Source of the DNA: Bacteroidota bacterium | Lineage (GTDB): Bacteria; Bacteroidota; Kryptoniia; Kryptoniales; JAKASW01 | Direction of reading: 5' to 3' | Length of the DNA: 7,918 nt | Assembly: GCA_021796055.1 (NCBI GenBank) | Contig: JAJYOS010000272.1 | Span: forward strand, 1-7,918 | Shown: positions 1 through 4,681 of the stretch, one piece after another | Position numbering within the stretch: position 1 is the stretch's first letter | Layout: every line of letters starts with the position of its first letter | Translations under genes and position numbers: made by a program | Notes under the pieces: model-generated | What the model was told of the DNA's origin: nothing | The model's database searches: none | What the model saw: the letters and a program-made list of their open reading frames with translations, nothing else

Positions 1-924
1 CGGGTCTACAATGATCGCCTCCGGCGTGATGTCTCTGCTGAGCCCCGTTCCTCCACAGGTCCTGCACATCCCGAACTTTGAGTTGAACGAAAACGAGTTT
101 GGAGCGAGGTCCGGATAACTGGTCCCGCACTTGGGGCAAGAACGCAGCCTGCTGAAGAAAGTGTCTTTCTTCAGATCGTGGTCGTGGAGAATTATAGTGC
201 CCGAGCCTCTTTCGAGTCCCATCTTCATTGACTCGCGGAGTCTCGATGCCGATTTCTTCTGGACCTTCAATTTATCGACAACCAGCTCAATATTGTGAGT
301 ACCGTAACGCGATACTTCCATCCCATCCTGGAGATCCCGAAGCGTACCGTCGACCCTGACCTGGACAAAACCCTCCGCCATCAGCTCGCGAAACAGCTCC
401 CTGTAGTGTCCTTTCCTTCCGATGACCAGCGGGGCAAGGAGGAGGACGTTTCGGTTGGTGAAATCGGTGAGGATGGTCCGGACAATCTGGTCAGGCGTCT
501 GCTGCTGAACGGGTATGTTGCAGTTGACGCAGAACTGAGTCCCGACTTTCGCGAAAAGCAGCCTGACGTAATCATAGATTTCAGTGACCGTTCCCACGCT
601 GGAATGAGGATTAGTACTTATGGTTTTCTGCTCTATAGCCACCGAAGGACTCAGGCCTTCGATAAGGTCGACGTCCGGTCGCTCCAGTATCTGGAGGAAC
701 TGGCGAGCGTAGGCCATCATGGTCTCGAGGTATCGGCGCTGTCCTTCCGCGTAAATGGTGTCGAAGGCGAGCGAGGATTTACCGCTTCCGCTCAAACCGG
801 TTATGACTATGAATTTGTTGCGCGGCAGGTCCAGATCTATGGATTTTAGATTGTGCTGGCGTGCGCCCCGGATTATGATCTTGTCCAGAACTTCGTTCGG
901 AACTGTGTCTGATCCCTTCTTCAT
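1..924 (-). CDS. uvrA: UvrA, excinuclease ABC subunit A (N-terminal 308 residues, cut by left window edge)
   Basis: UvrA is the ABC-type ATPase that finds bulky DNA lesions and loads UvrB in nucleotide excision repair, acting as a cytoplasmic dimer. The reading frame is open from the ATG at 924 to base 1. It shows the UvrA start IIIRGARQHNLK (16-27), a Walker A loop GLSGSGKSS (43-51), the family motif FDTIYAEGQRRYLE (54-67), YARQFL (72-77), then EGLSP (89-93) and IEQK (97-100). Residues about 130-245 match the UvrB-binding domain, so this is canonical UvrA rather than the shortened UvrA2 type. The first zinc module has Cys263, Cys266, Cys287 and Cys290; a further CxxC (132, 135) lies at the start of the UvrB-binding domain. 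Full-length UvrA is about 940 residues, so roughly two thirds, including the signature motifs and second ATPase, lie outside the window. The start fits because family homology begins at residue 16. No Shine-Dalgarno is evident. The gene is divergent from the ATP-grasp/nuclease pair. Confidence 0.96.
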   Translation of the reverse strand, partial: MKKGSDTVPNEVLDKIIIRGARQHNLKSIDLDLPRNKFIVITGLSGSGKSSLAFDTIYAEGQRRYLETMMAYARQFLQILERPDVDLIEGLSPSVAIEQKTISTNPHSSVGTVTEIYDYVRLLFAKVGTQFCVNCNIPVQQQTPDQIVRTILTDFTNRNVLLLAPLVIGRKGHYRELFRELMAEGFVQVRVDGTLRDLQDGMEVSRYGTHNIELVVDKLKVQKKSASRLRESMKMGLERGSGTIILHDHDLKKDTFFSRLRSCPKCGTSYPDLAPNSFSFNSKFGMCRTCGGTGLSRDITPEAIIVDP

Positions 925-934
925 CTGAATCCAG

Positions 935-963
935 AATTTATGTGCACTCGCCGCGATATTCAA
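935..963 (-). promoter_or_regulatory. Candidate sigma70-type promoter for uvrA
   Basis: Read on the minus strand there is a -35 TTGAAT (958-963), a 17-base spacer and a -10 TAAATT (935-940), each hexamer matching consensus at 4 of 6 positions. The -10 ends only 10 bases before the uvrA ATG. Transcription would therefore start within about 5 bases of the start codon and give an almost leaderless mRNA, consistent with the absence of a Shine-Dalgarno. I found no LexA-type palindrome here, so SOS control is not visible. This is pattern matching only. Confidence 0.4.
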
Positions 964-1012
964 TCCAAATAATTGGAACCCGAACATGCGGTTTCGCGGA
1001 ACATGAGCGAAG

Positions 1013-2005
1013 ATGCAGCCGTTAAAACTTAGGGAGATGAGGCGGCGGATTGACCAAGTGATGAAAAACCTTGTTAAATTGTCAACGACGATGGAAACAA
1101 CCGACTGCGCGATATTTTATGAATGGGAATACGACGACGATTTTGTCGAGATCGTTTCGAATGGGATGAAGTTGCAGAACATTTCGAGCCGCGTGTTCCG
1201 TGCCGGCGAATTTCCAACCCTCCTCAAAAAAGTGGAACGGGAGGAGATTTTCTTCAGGGCGGTTATCGACCGCGCTTCGGACGCCGACGAAACATGTGCG
1301 GCAATCGTCAGCAACCTGATTGGCAGCGGGAGCTACGTGGTCAACGACCCCGCAGGAATCCTCCACGCTTCGGACAAGGCATCGATGCATCTGGAATTTA
1401 TCACTGCTGGCATATTCGTCCCTTACACTATCATAATCTCCCCGTACAGCGCTCAGAAGGAAGTAAGACTAAGCATCGGAGAACTGGCGAAACTCGGGCG
1501 CCCGTTTATCATCAAGCCCGCCAACACTACTGGCGGCGGAGTCGGAGTTGTAACGGGCGCCGAGGGGCTGCAGGAGGTGATAGAAACCAGGCAGCACCAC
1601 AAGAACGATAAATACTTGCTGCAGAGCAGGGTCGAACCGGCAATTCTCGACGGAAGGAGAGCCTGGTTCAGGCCTTTTTATGTGTTCGGCAAGATTCTGA
1701 CGTGCTGGTGGGACGACCAGACGCACATCTACTTTGAGGCGACTGAAAAGGAGATCAGCGAGTACAGGCTTGAGGAAATTGAGAGGATCGTGTCGCGAAT
1801 CTACCAGGTTTGCAGGCTCGACTTCTTCTCCACGGAGATTGCACTTACGGCCGAAGGGAAATTTATTGTTATAGATTATGTCAATGAGATGTGTGATATG
1901 CGTGTAAAATCAAAGCATTACGACGGTGTTCCTGACAACATTGTTGAGGCAGTGGGTGACAGGGTGGCAGTTGGGTTACGCGGCCTGCTGGAGGAAGCTC
2001 AATAG
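1013..2005 (+). CDS. ATP-grasp domain protein, putative carboxylate-amine/thiol ligase of unknown substrate
   Basis: This 330-residue protein has the layout of an ATP-grasp enzyme, a family that activates a carboxylate as acylphosphate and joins it to an amine or thiol (RimK and D-Ala-D-Ala ligase are examples). The N-terminal half (about 1-120) would be the pre-ATP-grasp domain. A FIIKPA strand (165-170) places the ATP lysine at K168, followed by a glycine-rich loop TTGGGVGVV (172-180). LLQSRVEP (202-209) fits the adenine hinge. R216 and R220 may contact phosphates or substrate. RLDFF (268-272) and E275, then VIDYVNE (286-292) with D288 and N291, are likely metal ligands. It has no signal peptide, so it should be cytoplasmic. 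The start is the first ATG after an in-frame stop at 1004-1006. An ATG at 1037 is possible, but its GGGAG abuts the codon. The stop lies 3 bases before the downstream nuclease ATG, implying one transcript and coupled translation. The ATP-grasp fold is fairly secure; the reaction is unknown. Confidence 0.85.
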   Translation: MQPLKLREMRRRIDQVMKNLVKLSTTMETTDCAIFYEWEYDDDFVEIVSNGMKLQNISSRVFRAGEFPTLLKKVEREEIFFRAVIDRASDADETCAAIVSNLIGSGSYVVNDPAGILHASDKASMHLEFITAGIFVPYTIIISPYSAQKEVRLSIGELAKLGRPFIIKPANTTGGGVGVVTGAEGLQEVIETRQHHKNDKYLLQSRVEPAILDGRRAWFRPFYVFGKILTCWWDDQTHIYFEATEKEISEYRLEEIERIVSRIYQVCRLDFFSTEIALTAEGKFIVIDYVNEMCDMRVKSKHYDGVPDNIVEAVGDRVAVGLRGLLEEAQ

Positions 2006-2008
2006 GCG

Positions 2009-3652
2009 ATGTACGAGATAGATTCAAATCAATTTGATGACTTCGGTGACACCGTATTCACCGTGGTGGATGTGGAAACGACCGGTGCTATGGCGGCTGA
2101 TGAGAGGATGATTGAATTTGCCGGGTACAAAGTGTATAAGGGGAAGATCGTCGACCAGTTTGTGACGTTGTTAAACCCCGGAAGGCATATTCCGAATTTT
2201 ATAAGAAACATGACGGGGATCAGCAACGAGATGGTGTACGGGGCCCCTCAGTTCAAAGATGCGGCGCTGCAAATCGGCCAGTTCCTGGAAGGAACCGTAT
2301 TCGTAGCGCATAATTCGCAATTCGATTATTCATTCGTCAAGAACGAGATGAGCAGGGCGGGGTTCGACTTTGAAATGCCGCAACTCTGTACGCGTAAGCT
2401 GAGCTCGAGAGTATTTCCACAGCTCCCCAGGAAGGCACTGGACCAGGTCTGCCACTATCTCGGTATAAAAATCAGCGGACGGCACCGTGCTTATGGCGAT
2501 GCAAGGGCGACGGCCCATTTGCTGATTGAACTTCTCGAGTTGATCAGGGAACGGCACGAAGTGGTCAGCCTGGAAGAATTACTTCGCTTTCAGAATATTC
2601 CTCATCAGATAGACCGGCACCGCAACCAGAACGTTTTCAAGCGCGCCATGACGGCAGCTCCCAACGCACCCGGAGTGTATAGAGTATACAATTCGGAAGA
2701 TGAGATAATCTATGTCGGGAAGGCAAAAAACCTTAAGCTGAGAATGGCTTCCTATCTTACCGAAAATGCCAGGGACGCGGAGAAGGTGAGAAAGATGCTC
2801 GCCCAGGCGCGGAGGCTCGAATGGGAAGCGACAGCATCGGAGTTAAACGCCTTCCTCAGAGAGCTTCAGCTTATCAGGCGTCACCAGCCCCGGTTCAACT
2901 CGCAACTGGTCAATTCGAGACGGTTCCCGTTCATAAAATTATCCACCGAACAGAAATTCGAACGCCTCGATTTGGTATATGAGCTTGGGGACGAGGGGCG
3001 GTACTATGGGCCTTTCGAGAGCTCATTCATCGCTGAGCAGGTCCTGTATGGCGCGGATAAGTATTTCAAACTTGTCAAGTGCGAGAAGGACTTCGCCGAA
3101 CCCTTCGATCCTTGCCTCTACTTCTATATCGACAGGTGTGCCGCGCCGTGCCGGGGGAATGTGGGCGCTGAGGTGTACAATCAGGAGGTTGAGGCGGTCG
3201 AGGAGTTCCTAACCGGCTCATTTGAAAAGCTGACGGGAGAGTTGCGAATGAGGTTGGACGAGCTCTCTAAGAAGCTCGAGTTTGAAGACGCCGCGGTAGC
3301 CCGGGATCTCATCGAAGTGCTCGAGAAAACGTCCTCACGACTCAGGTTTCTCAACGGTCCCATCGGTAGAGCGAATTTCGTCTGTGGGTGGCGGCGGGAT
3401 CACGGCGTGGAGTTGTACCGTGTCGCCAGAGGGCTGGTCTTCGGTCCGGTGGTCGCGGATGAGAACGAGCTTGAGCCGGGTTTGAATTTCCTCTCAGATG
3501 AATCGCAGGTAATTGCCGGAGACTTTGTTCCGCTAAGAATACTTTTGAATTATGCGTTGAAGAACGGGGACGGGTTCTTCATGATCGGGACAAATGGGGA
3601 AACCGGGGAGACGGAACTGGCGGACAAAATAAAAACCGCTGCCGGCCTATAG
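2009..3652 (+). CDS. DEDDh 3'-5' exonuclease fused to UvrC N-terminal region (GIY-YIG, four-Cys, UVR)
   Basis: This 547-residue protein carries two nuclease modules. Residues about 15-180 form a DnaQ/epsilon-like DEDDh exonuclease: D21 and E23 in DVETTG (Exo I), D106 in HNSQFD (Exo II), and H159 and D164 in HRAYGD (Exo III). Residues about 217-300 form a UvrC/Cho-type GIY-YIG endonuclease with Y224, Y235 in IYVGKAK, R245, E285 and N297, which align with the catalytic positions of UvrC. UvrC-like sequence continues with YYGPF (332-336), four cysteines (358, 369, 377, 381) spaced like the UvrC iron-sulfur ligands, and a UVR motif with LEFEDAA (423-429) followed by RD (432-433), the element UvrC uses to bind UvrB. 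The RNase H-like nuclease and HhH domains that finish UvrC are absent; about 100 unassigned residues replace them. Similar fusions (for example mycobacterial Rv2191) are known but poorly characterised. The start is supported by GGAGG at 1990-1994, although its spacing is long. Expected role: incision plus end trimming in DNA repair. Confidence 0.93.
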   Translation: MYEIDSNQFDDFGDTVFTVVDVETTGAMAADERMIEFAGYKVYKGKIVDQFVTLLNPGRHIPNFIRNMTGISNEMVYGAPQFKDAALQIGQFLEGTVFVAHNSQFDYSFVKNEMSRAGFDFEMPQLCTRKLSSRVFPQLPRKALDQVCHYLGIKISGRHRAYGDARATAHLLIELLELIRERHEVVSLEELLRFQNIPHQIDRHRNQNVFKRAMTAAPNAPGVYRVYNSEDEIIYVGKAKNLKLRMASYLTENARDAEKVRKMLAQARRLEWEATASELNAFLRELQLIRRHQPRFNSQLVNSRRFPFIKLSTEQKFERLDLVYELGDEGRYYGPFESSFIAEQVLYGADKYFKLVKCEKDFAEPFDPCLYFYIDRCAAPCRGNVGAEVYNQEVEAVEEFLTGSFEKLTGELRMRLDELSKKLEFEDAAVARDLIEVLEKTSSRLRFLNGPIGRANFVCGWRRDHGVELYRVARGLVFGPVVADENELEPGLNFLSDESQVIAGDFVPLRILLNYALKNGDGFFMIGTNGETGETELADKIKTAAGL

Positions 3653-3666
3653 CCAAACAGCGGTTT
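3626..3666 (-). terminator. Rho-independent terminator for the lipoprotein gene, overlapping the convergent nuclease 3' end
   Basis: A perfect 9-bp inverted repeat pairs AAACCGCTG (3633-3641) with CAGCGGTTT (3658-3666). The 16-base loop can form a further GGC/GCC pairing. On the minus strand the hairpin is followed directly by TTTTTATTTT (3635 down to 3626), a classic U-tract. It lies about 27 bases beyond the lipoprotein stop codon. The left arm and U-tract complement lie inside the last codons of the nuclease gene, whose stop is in the loop at 3650-3652. On the plus strand the hairpin is followed only by TTTGCTAAAAT, so it would terminate that transcript weakly. Confidence 0.8.
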
Positions 3667-3692
3667 GCTAAAATCCGATGGAGCTGCTTCTG

Positions 3693-4472
3693 TTACAGCT
3701 GGCTAAGGTACTCTTTAGCCTTGGCAGCGTACTGTGACTTGGGATCTTTCTGTATGAGAGTCTCCCACGTTGTCTTGGCCTGATCCTTGTCGCCTAATCG
3801 CAGATACGACATCCCCAGCATTATGTACGCGGCTCCTTCCTTGTAACTCTTCGGGAAGGTTAGCACGCTCTGAAACGCCTTGACAGCGTCTGAGTATTGA
3901 CGCATCGCGTAGTAGCACTCACCCATCCAGTAGAATGCGTTGCCGACCATGGGGGGATTGGCTTTGCTCATGCTGAGGTCTTGGAAATTCGCGAGAGCAT
4001 CTTTGTAGCTGCGTCCCCTGAATGACTTAAGGGCAGCGTCGTATTTCTGTTGGAATTCGGCGCGGGTGGTAACAGTGCTCGTGCCGGATCCCATCGACTC
4101 CATTGCCATATCAGCACTCTTTGCGCTGAGGTCTCTATTGATCTGTTTCTGAATCGTGAGTTCTGAATCCAGTTGATTTACCCGTGCTTGCAGGTCCTGA
4201 AGATCCTGCCACTGCTGGCTGCTCTGCCCCAGTTTCGAAGTGAGATCCGCAACTTTTGCATTCAGGGCCTTCTTGTCCTGATCTAGTTGTGCATTCGTCT
4301 TCTTAAGCTGTGAGTTGTCGGCCTGGAGTTTCTGATTCTCGATGCTCAGGGAATCGGCGCTTGCCGAAGCCTGCGTTGCTTCCTGGCTGGTCCCACATCC
4401 GGTAAGTAGGAGGTTGGTCGCGAAGAGCGATGCCACCAACAGATAAGTTGCCCCGTGCAGTAGACGTTTCAT
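3693..4472 (-). CDS. CpoB/YbgF-like outer-membrane lipoprotein with coiled coil and C-terminal TPR repeats
   Basis: This 259-residue exported lipoprotein starts with a basic n-region (KR) and a hydrophobic stretch, followed by the lipobox LTGC with the lipidated cysteine at 26. No aspartate follows the cysteine, so outer-membrane sorting is expected. A Ser/Ala/Gln-rich linker leads into a heptad-rich coiled coil (about 42-118). A short spacer (about 119-137) then leads to about three TPR-like helical pairs (140-172, 174-207, 211-245). Motifs such as NAFYWMGECYY (178-188) and AKTTWETLIQKDP (232-244) follow the pattern of CpoB/YbgF C-terminal repeats. CpoB works in the periplasm with Tol-Pal to coordinate outer-membrane constriction and peptidoglycan synthesis, but it is normally a soluble secreted protein, so lipidation differs. 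No tol or pal gene is in this window, and the gene stands alone between its promoter and terminator. The start is firm: AGGAGGG ends 7 bases upstream. Other TPR lipoproteins (BamD-like) share this style, so the CpoB name is a similarity rather than a proven function. Confidence 0.88.
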   Translation of the reverse strand: MKRLLHGATYLLVASLFATNLLLTGCGTSQEATQASASADSLSIENQKLQADNSQLKKTNAQLDQDKKALNAKVADLTSKLGQSSQQWQDLQDLQARVNQLDSELTIQKQINRDLSAKSADMAMESMGSGTSTVTTRAEFQQKYDAALKSFRGRSYKDALANFQDLSMSKANPPMVGNAFYWMGECYYAMRQYSDAVKAFQSVLTFPKSYKEGAAYIMLGMSYLRLGDKDQAKTTWETLIQKDPKSQYAAKAKEYLSQL

Positions 4473-4479
4473 TAGGATT

Positions 4480-4486
4480 CCCTCCT
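4480..4486 (-). promoter_or_regulatory. Strong Shine-Dalgarno of the lipoprotein gene
   Basis: AGGAGGG on the minus strand lies 7 bases before the ATG at 4472. It is nearly fully complementary to the 16S rRNA tail and fixes the start codon. It is the strongest ribosome binding site in the window, in contrast to uvrA and the GH13 gene, which show none. Confidence 0.85.
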
Positions 4487-4511
4487 CGGTAATTTGTTTG
4501 AAATTCGAATG

Positions 4512-4540
4512 AAATTAGACAAGCGTGCCATCAAAGTCAA
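4512..4540 (-). promoter_or_regulatory. Sigma70-type promoter of the lipoprotein gene
   Basis: On the minus strand a -35 TTGACT (4535-4540, 5 of 6 consensus) is separated by exactly 17 bases from a -10 TAATTT (4512-4517, 4 of 6). Transcription would begin near 4505, giving a leader of about 33 bases that contains the AGGAGGG ribosome binding site. Hexamers, spacing and leader agree well, so this is the most convincing promoter in the window. Confidence 0.65.
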
Positions 4541-4619
4541 GAAGCGGGCCCAATGAATTATTCCGCCCATCCAGGTGTGCCATATTCACTCGATTTGAGA
4601 CAACAGGGAGGTCTTTAGC

Positions 4620-4636
4620 ACAGGAGATCGTCCTGT
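4620..4636. repeat. 17-bp inverted repeat, possible operator, upstream of the GH13 gene
   Basis: ACAGGA (4620-4625) and TCCTGT (4631-4636) form a perfect 6-bp palindrome around a 5-base centre GATCG. It lies about 45 bases before the GH13 start, in a divergent intergenic region, where a dimeric regulator could bind. There is no U-tract, so it is not a terminator. A related half-site, ACAGGG, occurs just upstream at 4603-4608. A 6-bp palindrome can occur by chance, so a regulatory role is tentative. Confidence 0.35.
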
Positions 4637-4638
4637 AA

Positions 4639-4668
4639 TTGGCATCTTTGGGCGCGTTTAAATAGATT
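4639..4668 (+). promoter_or_regulatory. Weak candidate promoter for the GH13 gene
   Basis: TTGGCA (4639-4644), an 18-base spacer and TAGATT (4663-4668) form a poor but possible sigma70-type promoter on the plus strand. It would start transcription only a few bases before the ATG at 4682, giving a near-leaderless mRNA, and no good Shine-Dalgarno precedes that ATG. The inverted repeat at 4620-4636 abuts the -35 element, a position from which a regulator could act. I found no better plus-strand promoter between 4541 and 4681. Confidence 0.2.
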
Positions 4669-4681
4669 CAAGTTGAAGTTA

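Noticed and set aside
295..849. 184-codon open frame on the plus strand
   Set aside because: It lies fully antisense to uvrA, whose frame shows the Walker A, UvrB-binding and zinc motifs; the predicted peptide has no recognisable family features.
925..1012. Promoter for the ATP-grasp/nuclease pair, and an SOS (LexA) box
   Set aside because: I looked for -35/-10 pairs on the plus strand (for example around TTTATG 937 and AATAAT 967) and found no acceptable spacing; no CTGT-N8-ACAG or GAAC-N4-GTTC palindrome is present.
1123..1611. 162-codon plus-strand frame inside the ATP-grasp gene
   Set aside because: It is rich in Arg, Gly and Gln in the way out-of-frame translations of GC-rich codons are, and it overlaps the frame holding all the ATP-grasp motifs.
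4541..4681. A small RNA or riboswitch upstream of the GH13 gene
   Set aside because: Only the short 6-bp palindrome is visible; there is no extended pairing, U-tract or recognisable aptamer core.
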